From Verrucomicrobiaceae bacterium UBA7681 (GTDB lineage: Bacteria; Verrucomicrobiota; Verrucomicrobiia; Verrucomicrobiales; Verrucomicrobiaceae): DNA of 21,090 bases. This document shows, one piece after another, positions 1 through 7,428 of the stretch (its first letter is position 1; each line of letters begins with the position of its first letter). Location: NCBI GenBank assembly GCA_002482965.1, contig DLGZ01000001.1, positions 15,842 to 36,931 of the forward strand. The letters run 5' to 3'. Below the pieces are notes generated by a model. The model did not search any database, was not told the DNA's origin, and saw only the letters and a program-made list of their open reading frames with translations. A program made the position numbers and the translations under genes.

Positions 1-1168
1 CATCCGGCATCTCACGCAGATACAGCGCCATGTGGTAATAGATTCGCTCCTTGAGTTCCTTCGGCGTGGCTTTCCAGGTGTCCGTATACAGCATGTAGCT
101 GCAGCGGTGTTTGAACATGCGGGTCTTTAAATCGAGGTCCTTCAGCGACAGGCCCGTCTTTGATACTTTGCGGTCGCGCAGGAAATCCTGCACGTAGGCG
201 GGATCGCCGACGATGCCTTTGGCGGGAAATTTGGCCTCATCGGCAAAGGTGATGTAGCGGGCGAGTTCCTGCGCACGTTCCTCGATCTCCGCCTTGGCCG
301 CAGCGCCCAGCGTGCCTTTGCCCTCGCTCTTGAGCTGGCGCAGGGTGTAGATGGCATAGACCAGCCGGTTTTCGAAGCCCATCTGATGCTCGTTTGTGAG
401 ATTTGGCAGGATGTCACTGGTGGGCAGCAGGTGCAGGCTCAGGTCGGAAAACTGCCCGGGATTCACGGAGGTGATCTGGTTCTTCCCGTTGTTCGGGATG
501 CCCATCACATTCGCCTTGTTGTTGGTGATGTTGTGCTGGCCGGTCAGATGCCAGCCGCCAAAGCGATCCTCCAGCGGGATCTGGTGCCCCTGCACATCCC
601 TGCGGTACGTTTCCAGGCTCGATCCGGCACGCGAGACCAGCAGCGACTCGGCGATCAATCCCGGCAGCCGCCGTGTGGCATTGCCCGCATGGCAGTTCAT
701 GCATTTGGTGGAGCGCGTTACATTCGGCACCGGCCCTCCGGGGCGCAGGCGGTCAAAGACATAAAACATGGGCCCCATCTCGGGATCTGCGGCGATGATT
801 TCCACCATCCCGCCCGGCACCCAGCCGAGGTAGGTGTCTTCGTTGAAGTACAGGGCGCGTGGGTTGCGCGGATTGATGATCTCGCTTTGCAGCGAACTGG
901 CGGAAAACACCAGGGTCTGCGAGCTGATGGGGATGTCCAGCGCCGCCAGCAGGCTGGTGAGGAAGGCCTTGTCGTTCGTGGTGTCCAGCTTCACGTCCCC
1001 CTTTTGCGCCTTCTCTTGAAGCTCGGCAAAGCGATCCTTCGGCTTCCATTCAAGGTAGGAATGGGGCGGCCCTTTGAAATCGATGACGCGCAGTTCCTTC
1101 GCCTCCGCTGCCGAAGCGGTGGAGATCGACAAAAACAGCAGCATCGTCAGGAATCGGGAACACATCAT
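1..1168 (-). CDS. Exported single-CxxCH (c-type cytochrome-like) protein, 3'-truncated
   Basis: The reverse-strand frame stays open from ATG 1168 to the window edge (about 389 codons), so the C-terminus is missing. Residues 1-20 look like a Sec signal peptide (hydrophobic MLLFLSI, then ASA/A). A single haem-attachment motif CMNCH lies at residues 156-160, just after the block 'RNPRALYFNEDTYLGWV' (101-117). I recall that block from uncharacterised cytochrome-c-domain proteins of Planctomycetes, Verrucomicrobia and Proteobacteria. A periplasmic redox or haem-binding role is inferred; the electron partner and substrate are unknown. The gene is divergent from malQ, with about 80 bp between them. 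ATG 1165 directly follows and is an equally possible start. No clear ribosome-binding site was seen. Gene and strand are confident, function is weak. Confidence 0.8.
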   Translation of the reverse strand, partial: MMCSRFLTMLLFLSISTASAAEAKELRVIDFKGPPHSYLEWKPKDRFAELQEKAQKGDVKLDTTNDKAFLTSLLAALDIPISSQTLVFSASSLQSEIINPRNPRALYFNEDTYLGWVPGGMVEIIAADPEMGPMFYVFDRLRPGGPVPNVTRSTKCMNCHAGNATRRLPGLIAESLLVSRAGSSLETYRRDVQGHQIPLEDRFGGWHLTGQHNITNNKANVMGIPNNGKNQITSVNPGQFSDLSLHLLPTSDILPNLTNEHQMGFENRLVYAIYTLRQLKSEGKGTLGAAAKAEIEERAQELARYITFADEAKFPAKGIVGDPAYVQDFLRDRKVSKTGLSLKDLDLKTRMFKHRCSYMLYTDTWKATPKELKERIYYHMALYLREMPD

Positions 1169-1249
1169 GCTCTATACGCTTGCGAAGTTACCCAAATCGC
1201 AGCAGACAACCACTAACAATTGTCATTCTGGTTTCCTCCCTCCCCCCTC

Positions 1250-2941
1250 ATGCCCACCATCCAGCCACGCCGTGCCGGCATTTTGATCCCTGTTTTCGCC
1301 CTGCGCACACCTGAGGATCTCGGCATTGGCGACATCTGCGGCGTGCGCCAGCTGATCGACTGGGCCGCCGATACGGGGATCGGCTTTGTGCAATTTCTTC
1401 CCATCAACGCCACCGGCAGCGACAGCAGCCCCTACAATGCCATCAGCTCCGTCGCGCTGGACTACCTCACCCTTGATCTCTCCCCGGTGGTGGTGCCTGA
1501 GCTGGATGAAAAATTCTATAGTACCATCACCGGCATCCTGCGCGTCGATCTGCTGCGTCATGGCTCGGTGAATTACCCCAAGGTGCGGCGGCTGAAAAAC
1601 ACACTCCTGCGCCGTGCCTTCAGCCAGATTGAAAGCCAGCCCGGGCGCATGGCCCAATTTGAGGCCTTCTGCGAGAAGGAAGCGGCGTGGCTGGATGACT
1701 TCTGCCTCTTCAAAGTTCTCATGGAGGAACACGGGCATGAAGACTGGGCGAACTGGCGTGATGAGGTGAACTCCGCCGCCAAGGCCCACGCCTGGCGCGA
1801 TGCCCAGGGAGACGAGATCGACGACCGTGTCCTCTTTCATGCCTACGTGCAGTGGCTCTGTTTCAGCCAGTGGGGCGAGCTCCGTGCCTATGCCAACGGG
1901 AAGGGCGTCAAGCTCATGGGCGACATCCCCTTTGGCATCTCCTGGTGCAGTGCCGATGTCTTCTTCAAGCCCGAGCAGTTTGATCTCACCTGGTGCGGCG
2001 GCGCTCCGCCGGAGACCTACTTCAAAGACGACTACTTCGTCCAGCATTGGGGGCAGAACTGGGGCATCCCGCATTACCGCTGGGACGTCATGGAGCAGGG
2101 CGGCTACCAGTGGTGGCGGCAGCGCACGCAGAAGCTGACCGAGGTCTTTGACATCTTCCGCATTGATCACGTGCTTGGCTTCTATCGCATTTACAGCTTC
2201 CCGTGGCGGCCCACCCGCAATGCGGAGTTCTGCTACCTCAGTGATGAAGAAGCCAAAGCCCTCACCGGCGGCCGCCTGCCGCACTTTATCGAAAACGCCG
2301 ATGACACGCCCGAGCACAAAGCCGCCAATCTCGCCAATGGTGACAAGTATCTGCGCATGATCCTCGACGCCGCCGCTGGCAAAGCCGAAGTCGTCGCCGA
2401 AGACTTGGGCACCGTGCCTGACTACGTTCGCCCGCACCTGCTCAGCCTGGACATTCCCGGCTTCAAAGTCAGCCAGTGGGAGCATAACGATCAGGGCCGT
2501 GTGGTCATGGGCAGTGATTACGACAACTGCGCCTTCACCACCTACGCCACCCACGATCATGAGCCGATGCGAACGCACTGGGAGCACCGCCGCCGCGATG
2601 CTATGAGCAGCGATGAATCCGAGCGCGCTCTAGGAAACAAGGAACTGGGCGATCTCGCGGAGTTTGCCGGTCTGCGTTTCTCCTCCGAAGGCTGGCCTGA
2701 ATACGACGCCCACATCCGTCATGCCCTGCTGGAGGCCCTGCTCACCAGCAACGCCCGCTTTGCCGCCTTCATGCTCACCGACCTCTTCGGTCTCGAAGAC
2801 CGCTTCAATGTTCCCGGCATCGCCGCCGACAGCAACTGGAGCGCCCGCCTGCCCATGACCGTCGCCGAACTCCGCAATGCCTCGCCTTGGAAAGAAGATG
2901 GCGAGTGGTTCAAGAAAGCGATCAAACGCACGGAACGCTAA
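1250..2941 (+). CDS. malQ: 4-alpha-glucanotransferase (amylomaltase, GH77)
   Basis: A cytoplasmic GH77 disproportionating enzyme that moves alpha-1,4-glucan segments between maltooligosaccharides in glycogen or maltodextrin metabolism. The three catalytic acids are readable (numbering from ATG 1250): nucleophile D306 in 'FRIDHVLGFYR', acid/base E384 in 'VVAEDLGTVPDYV', and the third Asp D436 in 'YATHDHEPM'. The N-terminal 'RRAGILIPVFALR' and 'FLPINATGSDSSPYNAISS' are typical of MalQ. At 563 aa the length suits the compact form without an extra carbohydrate-binding module. An in-frame ATG at 1220 would add ten residues (MSFWFPPSPL) that look unlike the family; neither start has a Shine-Dalgarno sequence. 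It appears monocistronic, with a hairpin just after the stop. No other glycogen genes are in the window. Confidence 0.95.
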   Translation: MPTIQPRRAGILIPVFALRTPEDLGIGDICGVRQLIDWAADTGIGFVQFLPINATGSDSSPYNAISSVALDYLTLDLSPVVVPELDEKFYSTITGILRVDLLRHGSVNYPKVRRLKNTLLRRAFSQIESQPGRMAQFEAFCEKEAAWLDDFCLFKVLMEEHGHEDWANWRDEVNSAAKAHAWRDAQGDEIDDRVLFHAYVQWLCFSQWGELRAYANGKGVKLMGDIPFGISWCSADVFFKPEQFDLTWCGGAPPETYFKDDYFVQHWGQNWGIPHYRWDVMEQGGYQWWRQRTQKLTEVFDIFRIDHVLGFYRIYSFPWRPTRNAEFCYLSDEEAKALTGGRLPHFIENADDTPEHKAANLANGDKYLRMILDAAAGKAEVVAEDLGTVPDYVRPHLLSLDIPGFKVSQWEHNDQGRVVMGSDYDNCAFTTYATHDHEPMRTHWEHRRRDAMSSDESERALGNKELGDLAEFAGLRFSSEGWPEYDAHIRHALLEALLTSNARFAAFMLTDLFGLEDRFNVPGIAADSNWSARLPMTVAELRNASPWKEDGEWFKKAIKRTER

Positions 2942-2946
2942 AAGTT

Positions 2947-2969
2947 GCCCCGTTGCGCCGCAACGGGGC
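2947..2969. repeat. Palindromic element copy 1, after malQ (possible terminator hairpin)
   Basis: Arms GCCCCGTTGCG and CGCAACGGGGC form an 11-bp perfect inverted repeat around one central C; as RNA it would be a 10-bp stem with a GCC loop. It starts six bases after the malQ stop and has no following T-run. The core GTTGC-N3-GCAAC is shared with four other palindromes in this window (14508, 15927, 17313, 17343). The outer arm bases differ from those copies (CCCC/GGGG here, CCA/TGG elsewhere) but still pair, which suggests the base-pairing itself is kept. It may act as a terminator or as a dispersed REP-like element. Confidence 0.8.
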
Positions 2970-3083
2970 TGGAAAACCTCCTTCAGCACGCTCCCTGCTA
3001 GTCATGATGTGGGGTGGTAAAAGACTGTGGCCTTGTTAAAAAAATAGCTGGAGAACGGCAAGGGGCTTTCATAGATTTGCCGC

Positions 3084-3803
3084 ATGGAGGAACTACTAGG
3101 CTGGGTCGCTGCTCAAGCGAAGGCGCGTGGGATTTTGAATAACCGCTATTTTGCGGCGTTGGAAGATGCCGCGATGAGCCGGGAGATGTTTCAAGCGACG
3201 CAGCAGCAGTTTTTCTTTGCGGTGCGCTATTTTTCCAGGCCGATGGCGGCGCTGATGGCGCGGATGCCGAGTTCAGCGCTGCGGCGGAGCTTGATCTGCA
3301 ATCTGGCGGAGGAGCACGGCTACGTGGAAGAAGCGGCGGCGGTATTTGAACCCACCCTGGCGCATGATATGACCTTCCTGCGTTTTTTGGAAACGCTGGG
3401 GGTGACGCGCGAGGCGATGGGCCACGTGCGTGAAGCTGAAGCGGTGAAAGCCTTCAATGCGGCTCTCATGGGAGTGTGCATGATGGAGCGCACCGAAGTG
3501 GCCTTTGCCTGCCTGGGGGTGATCGAGTACGCCTTTGCGGGCATCTCGGCACGTCTTGGTGGAACGGTTGTGCAGCGGGGATGGGTGTCAGCCGAGGAGC
3601 TGGTGCATTACAATGTGCATGAAGAAATCGATGGCCGGCATGCGGCGGAGTTTTTTGAATGCGTGGTGAAGGCCTGGCAGGCCGGGGGGGATGACCGCGC
3701 TGATGTGGAGGCTGGCGTGCGGCTGGGGCTGCATGTGTTTGACCGGCTGTATGTGGATCTTTGGGATGCAACGGCACAACATCATGAACACACTGCCACC
3801 TGA
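3084..3803 (+). CDS. Haem-oxygenase-like diiron oxidase (CADD/UndA/TenA_E-type iron-containing redox enzyme)
   Basis: This 239-aa, all-helical cytoplasmic protein is the first gene of a five-gene overlapping run. Visible family marks are 'NLAEEHG' (residues 73-79, carboxylate ligand E76 or E77), a following 'AHDMTFLRFLETLG' (H94 as likely ligand), 'GVIEYAFAG' (E148 candidate), and 'HEEIDGRHAAEFF' giving H179-x3-D183-x2-H186. The last is the His/Asp/His spacing of haem-oxygenase-like diiron oxidases. Known members cleave fatty acids to alkenes (UndA), N-oxygenate amines (SznF) or make p-aminobenzoate (CADD); the substrate here is not readable. Its neighbours suggest oxidation of a lipid or an amino-acid head group. 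ATG 3084 is a sensible start although the ribosome-binding site is weak. Family confident, reaction unknown. Confidence 0.85.
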   Translation: MEELLGWVAAQAKARGILNNRYFAALEDAAMSREMFQATQQQFFFAVRYFSRPMAALMARMPSSALRRSLICNLAEEHGYVEEAAAVFEPTLAHDMTFLRFLETLGVTREAMGHVREAEAVKAFNAALMGVCMMERTEVAFACLGVIEYAFAGISARLGGTVVQRGWVSAEELVHYNVHEEIDGRHAAEFFECVVKAWQAGGDDRADVEAGVRLGLHVFDRLYVDLWDATAQHHEHTAT

Positions 3804-4716
3804 TTTGCTGCGGCTCTGCCACACCCGCTCCGCCACGCAGCATGCCTGGCGTGTGGGGATATTCCTGGCTCTCTACGCTTTGGGCGCGGGTGGCGCGGTG
3901 TTCGTCGTTTCATTGGGGGCGCTTTGGTGGAAATGGCTGCTGGTGGTGCCGCTGTATCTACTCGCGGCCGCATCCTTGCATGGCATCAGCCTGTTCACCC
4001 ATGAGGCTGTACACGGATCACTGGCCAGAAACCGCAGATGGAATGCGGTGCTCGGTGCGCTGTGCGCGATGCCGGTGCTGCAAAATTTCACCGCCTACCG
4101 CGTGCTGCATCTGAATCACCACCAGCACCTCGGTGACGAAGGTGATCCGGATCATTATGCAAACTACACGCGCTGGACGTGGATGGTGTTTATCATGAAC
4201 TGGCTGCGGCTGCTGGTGGGGTATCCTGTGTACATCACAGCCATTCCCATTCTCGGATTCAAACAAGGCACGGCAAAAGATCGTCTCGGGATCACGGCTG
4301 AAGTGTGTGCCACGGCACTGCTGGTGTGGCTGGCATGGTCCTATGTACCCGCAGTCTGGCTGTGGCACGGCTGGCTGATGCCCATGCTTTTCATCAACAC
4401 CATGGTGAACATCCGAGGCATGAGCCAGCACACGCTGCTGGAGCATGCGAGTGATGAGGTGCGGGGCACACGCACCATCCTGACCAGTCCGCTGGTGCGC
4501 TTTTTCATGTGCAACGAGAACTACCATCTGGAGCATCATCTGTTTCCTGGCGTGCCATGGCACCACCTGCCTGAGGTGCATGCGTCGCTGGCTCCGGCAC
4601 TGCGTGAGCAGGGCGCGCCGTACATCCGCTCCTACTCGGCTTTTGTGCGCGAATTTTTCATTCACAGTCTGCGCCGCAGTCCATTGGGGTGGAAAGGGGC
4701 CGCCAAAGACTTGTGA
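3784..4716 (+). CDS. Membrane fatty-acid/sphingolipid-type desaturase (three His boxes)
   Basis: A 310-aa integral-membrane diiron desaturase or hydroxylase. All three histidine boxes are present: H73EAVH77, H109LNHHQH115 and H248LEHH252 within 'NENYHLEHHLFP'. Hydrophobic segments lie near residues 22-45, 51-70, 133-158 and 173-210. The box spacing and the 'NYHLEHHLFPGVPWHHLP' ending resemble the sphingolipid delta-4 and CrtR/MocD-like group more than stearoyl-CoA desaturases. ATG 3784 overlaps the preceding stop by 20 bp. An earlier in-frame ATG at 3691 exists, but it would place 31 Cys/Trp/Met-rich residues inside the upstream gene. It likely acts on an acyl chain or lipid made by this cluster; regiospecificity cannot be read. 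Confidence 0.9.
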   Translation: MNTLPPDLLRLCHTRSATQHAWRVGIFLALYALGAGGAVFVVSLGALWWKWLLVVPLYLLAAASLHGISLFTHEAVHGSLARNRRWNAVLGALCAMPVLQNFTAYRVLHLNHHQHLGDEGDPDHYANYTRWTWMVFIMNWLRLLVGYPVYITAIPILGFKQGTAKDRLGITAEVCATALLVWLAWSYVPAVWLWHGWLMPMLFINTMVNIRGMSQHTLLEHASDEVRGTRTILTSPLVRFFMCNENYHLEHHLFPGVPWHHLPEVHASLAPALREQGAPYIRSYSAFVREFFIHSLRRSPLGWKGAAKDL

Positions 4717-5534
4717 CAGTGCGGCATGTGCAGATTCATGAGAGGCTGTATTTAAGCCTCGGAGTCGCGCTGAGCGTGGCACTGGCCTGTGTAAACGGAT
4801 GGCACCCGCTGTTGCTCGAAGCTGCGGGTCTGACCTGCGCCTATGCCCTGCTGGTGTGCCGTGCTGAAGCAGGCGGGCGCATGCGCCTGCTGGGGGCTTA
4901 TGTTGTGACCTGGGCGCTGTATGCCAGTTCGTCCGTGCTGGTGGAAGCGCTGGCGGTGCCACTGCGCCATCATGAACTGCTGGCCGCAGACGTGGCATTG
5001 TTCGGCGAGTCACCCGTGCTTGCCCTGCGCGGCGTGATGAGTCCTGGTTTGAATGATCTGCTGAGCCTGGGCTACATGAGCTATCACGTTTATTTGCACT
5101 GGGCGCTGCTGCAGGTGGTGATCTCGAACAAGCAGGGCGTGCTGTTTGGGCCACGTCTGTTCACGGCCTTTGCGATTGGCTTTTGTGGCTATCTTCTCTA
5201 TCCGGCGGCACCACCGCTGACGGCATTTCCTGAGCTCTTTGAAACACCTCTGGCCGGCGGTCTGCTGACACATTGGAATGAAAGCCTCAACAGCGCAATG
5301 GCCTCGCGCTACGATGCTTTTCCCAGCCTGCATGCGCTGATCACACTGACGCTGCTGGCCTGGGACTGGCGGTTCTTTCGTCTGCGTTTCTGGATCATGC
5401 TCACGCCCTCGCTGCTGATGCTCGCAGCCACCCTGGCGCTGCGGCTGCATTATGCGGTGGACTTGCTGGTCGCCGGGCTTCTGTTTTTAGTCCTTCAATT
5501 CATCTATGTCCGAAACCAATCCTGCTCCCGCTGA
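4713..5534 (+). CDS. PAP2-superfamily membrane phosphatase (Aur1/PAP2_3-like)
   Basis: A polytopic membrane protein of about 273 aa with the PAP2 catalytic elements 'DAFPSLHA' (H207) and 'RLHYAVD' (H246 and D250). It also has 'YLLYPAAPPLTAFPELF', typical of the PAP2_3 branch that includes inositol-phosphoceramide synthases. The N-terminal KxxxxxxRP motif is not obvious, as is common in that branch. Phosphatidate phosphatase activity, which would give diacylglycerol to the DUF3419 enzyme downstream, or phospho-head-group transfer are both possible. The start is uncertain: GTG 4713 overlaps the preceding TGA (GTGA), while GTG 4689, 4719 and 4728 are in-frame alternatives; there is no ATG start. 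The last 29 bp overlap the next gene. Confidence 0.82.
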   Translation: MTVRHVQIHERLYLSLGVALSVALACVNGWHPLLLEAAGLTCAYALLVCRAEAGGRMRLLGAYVVTWALYASSSVLVEALAVPLRHHELLAADVALFGESPVLALRGVMSPGLNDLLSLGYMSYHVYLHWALLQVVISNKQGVLFGPRLFTAFAIGFCGYLLYPAAPPLTAFPELFETPLAGGLLTHWNESLNSAMASRYDAFPSLHALITLTLLAWDWRFFRLRFWIMLTPSLLMLAATLALRLHYAVDLLVAGLLFLVLQFIYVRNQSCSR

Positions 5535-6519
5535 TGCCTGGGCCATCGAGGCCGCCAAACTGCCGCTGGCCTTCGCGCAGGTGCGTGAAGATCCACGGCT
5601 GGATGTGGAACTGGCGCAGACACTGCCGGCAGACGCCGTGGTGGTGATGATCGCCTCCGGTGGCGAGACGCTCGTGCAACTGGCGCGGCTGCCGTTGCAG
5701 CGCATTCATGCGGTGGACATGAACCCGGCGCAGCTTGCTCTTTCCAAGTGCAAACTGCATCTCGCCTCACACGCCAGCGCGGATCATGCAACTCGCTTGC
5801 TGGGGCATGAGGACATGTCGCTGCGCAGCGAGGCATTGAAGCGGCTGTGGCATGAGCTGGAATTGCCAGAGGATGTGTTTGGACCGCTGGAGTTCGTTAC
5901 GACACATGGGCCGGATCATGCAGGGCGCTATGAACGCTGCTTCGCTGAACTGAGGCGGGTGAAAGCGGGTGGTGCAGATCTGGACGAAGCTTTGATGCAG
6001 GTGATGTCTTTGCCGAATCTGGTGACACTCTTTGGTCATGAAGCGGCGCAGAATCCACGCCGCCCTTTTCACGAGCACTTTGCCTGGCGCACTCGCGTGG
6101 CTCTGGCGCGTGCCGATGCGGAGACCAATCCCTTCCTGCGACAGATGTATGCCGGAACTTTTGCGCAGGGGCATCGCTACGACTGGCTGAAAACTGTGGG
6201 TGTCATTCGTGCGGAGGTGGTCTGGCATCAGGGCCGCATGCAAGAAGTGCTCACATCCATGCCCTCTGGCAGTGTGGACATGGTGCATCTTTCGAACATC
6301 CTCGACTGGCTTGCTCCTTCTCAGGCGGCGCAAACGCTGGCAGCCGCATGCAAGGCCTTGAAGCGCGGAGGACGAATCATCCTGCGGCAGTTGAATTCCT
6401 CGCTCGACATGGATGGGCTGGCTGGAGACATCGTCTGGGATCATGAGCTGGGGAAAGCGATGGAGCAGCGCGATCGCAGTTTCTTTTATCCGCAAATTTT
6501 GATCGGCAGCCGCTCATGA
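5506..6519 (+). CDS. DUF3419 / BtaA-like S-adenosylmethionine-dependent 3-amino-3-carboxypropyl transferase
   Basis: This 337-aa soluble protein has the DUF3419 pattern: 'PLAFAQVREDPRLDVEL' (residues 20-36), a Rossmann glycine strand 'VVVMIASGGETLVQLA' (45-60), the acidic SAM-ribose loop 'HAVDMNPAQL' (D71), and a C-terminal 'DMVHLSNILDWLAPSQA' then 'GGRIILRQLNS'. The characterised member BtaA transfers the aminocarboxypropyl group of SAM to diacylglycerol, the first step of betaine-lipid (DGTS) synthesis. No BtaB N-methyltransferase is present in the run; a GNAT-like gene follows instead. The start ATG overlaps the PAP2 gene, and the stop overlaps the next start as ATGA. The superfamily call is firm; lipid as acceptor is inferred from the desaturase and PAP2 neighbours. 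Confidence 0.88.
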   Translation: MSETNPAPADAWAIEAAKLPLAFAQVREDPRLDVELAQTLPADAVVVMIASGGETLVQLARLPLQRIHAVDMNPAQLALSKCKLHLASHASADHATRLLGHEDMSLRSEALKRLWHELELPEDVFGPLEFVTTHGPDHAGRYERCFAELRRVKAGGADLDEALMQVMSLPNLVTLFGHEAAQNPRRPFHEHFAWRTRVALARADAETNPFLRQMYAGTFAQGHRYDWLKTVGVIRAEVVWHQGRMQEVLTSMPSGSVDMVHLSNILDWLAPSQAAQTLAAACKALKRGGRIILRQLNSSLDMDGLAGDIVWDHELGKAMEQRDRSFFYPQILIGSRS

Positions 6520-7427
6520 ACATCCATACCCTCCATGAACCACCGCCGGCATGGCTTGGAGAGGCGCTGGAGCGGTTTGAGCGCCAGTTTGATTACCCAA
6601 TGGGAGATGGTGGTCGGTTCAGCATTTCGCACGGGCGGGACTACCTGCCGTTCTTTGCTGCGATGGGAGATGCCACCATCATCGTGGCGGAGGCAGCCGG
6701 TGAAGTGCTGGGAACCGTGGCGCGGGTGGAGCGCTGGATGCAGTGCGTGCAGGAGCGGCGTCGTGTGCACTACTTGTGCGATTTGAAAGTGAGTCCGCAC
6801 TTTCGCTGCAGCGGGCTGCTGGCGCACCTGATGATGGCAACGCGGCGGCAGGTGGAGCAAAGCGGCATCCACAGTTGTTACGGCATCGTGATGGACGGAA
6901 CGGGGAGGCGCCCCACGGACTACACCGGGCGTCTCGGCATTCCGGCATTTCAACAGCTCGCGCAGATCGTGGTGCTCAGGATCACCTCTGCCGAAGATGA
7001 ACCAACAACGTCGGTGCCGATGATTGCGCCTGATTTATCCGCGCCAACATCCGCCTGCACTCTCACGGGCGGGCACCACGTCCTGCGCTCATTGATGACA
7101 CCCCAGCGGATCGCCGATGCTGCCTGGCTGGAGGATACCCGACGCGGGAAACGGCTCTGGACGAATGCGGGCATAGAGATGCTCTCCGCACATCTTTCGG
7201 GCTTTCAGTTTGCCGATCCCTCTCACGGAGCGGCGGTTCTTCGCACGGCCTTGAATGCAGCCCTGCTTGCTGGCCTGCCCGCTTTGTTCGTTGCCGTGCC
7301 GCTGTCGGTGGCCCCAGCCTTGGTGGCGGAAATGAGCGACCTTCATGTGCTGCAAGCCCCGGCAACGATCTACGGCCACGACCTTGAGCCAAACCATGAC
7401 TGGTGGGTGGATACGGCGGAAATCTGA
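6516..7427 (+). CDS. GNAT-like N-acyltransferase with a C-terminal extension
   Basis: A 303-aa protein translationally coupled (ATGA) to the DUF3419 gene. Residues about 15-160 fit a GNAT fold: 'DATIIVAEAAGEVLGTVARVE' (beta3/4), then 'YLCDLKVSPHFRCSGLLAHLM' as acyl-CoA binding motif A. The usual R/QxxGxG/A is changed to RCSGLL, so pyrophosphate-loop binding may differ. The C-terminal 140 residues have no motif I recognise; they contain 'GIEMLSAHLSGFQFADPSHG' and may be a second, degenerate GNAT-like lobe. By analogy with OlsB-type lipid acyltransferases it could acylate the free amino group made by the preceding enzyme, but acetylation of a small molecule is equally possible. The stop lies one base from the convergent transpeptidase stop. 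Confidence 0.75.
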   Translation: MNIHTLHEPPPAWLGEALERFERQFDYPMGDGGRFSISHGRDYLPFFAAMGDATIIVAEAAGEVLGTVARVERWMQCVQERRRVHYLCDLKVSPHFRCSGLLAHLMMATRRQVEQSGIHSCYGIVMDGTGRRPTDYTGRLGIPAFQQLAQIVVLRITSAEDEPTTSVPMIAPDLSAPTSACTLTGGHHVLRSLMTPQRIADAAWLEDTRRGKRLWTNAGIEMLSAHLSGFQFADPSHGAAVLRTALNAALLAGLPALFVAVPLSVAPALVAEMSDLHVLQAPATIYGHDLEPNHDWWVDTAEI

Positions 7428-7428
7428 C

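Noticed and set aside
386..1216. 276-codon plus-strand frame
   Set aside because: It is antisense to the exported CxxCH protein, which has a signal peptide and haem motif; the plus-strand product is Arg/Gln/His-rich with no domain.
1223..2587. 454-codon open frame antisense to malQ
   Set aside because: The sense strand encodes MalQ with all catalytic residues; the antisense product is rich in Gly, Val, Ala, Glu and His with no domain, as expected from the complement of a GC-rich gene.
4018..5154. 378-codon minus-strand frame across desaturase and PAP2
   Set aside because: Both plus-strand genes have complete catalytic motifs; the minus product is His/Gln/Arg-rich without motifs.
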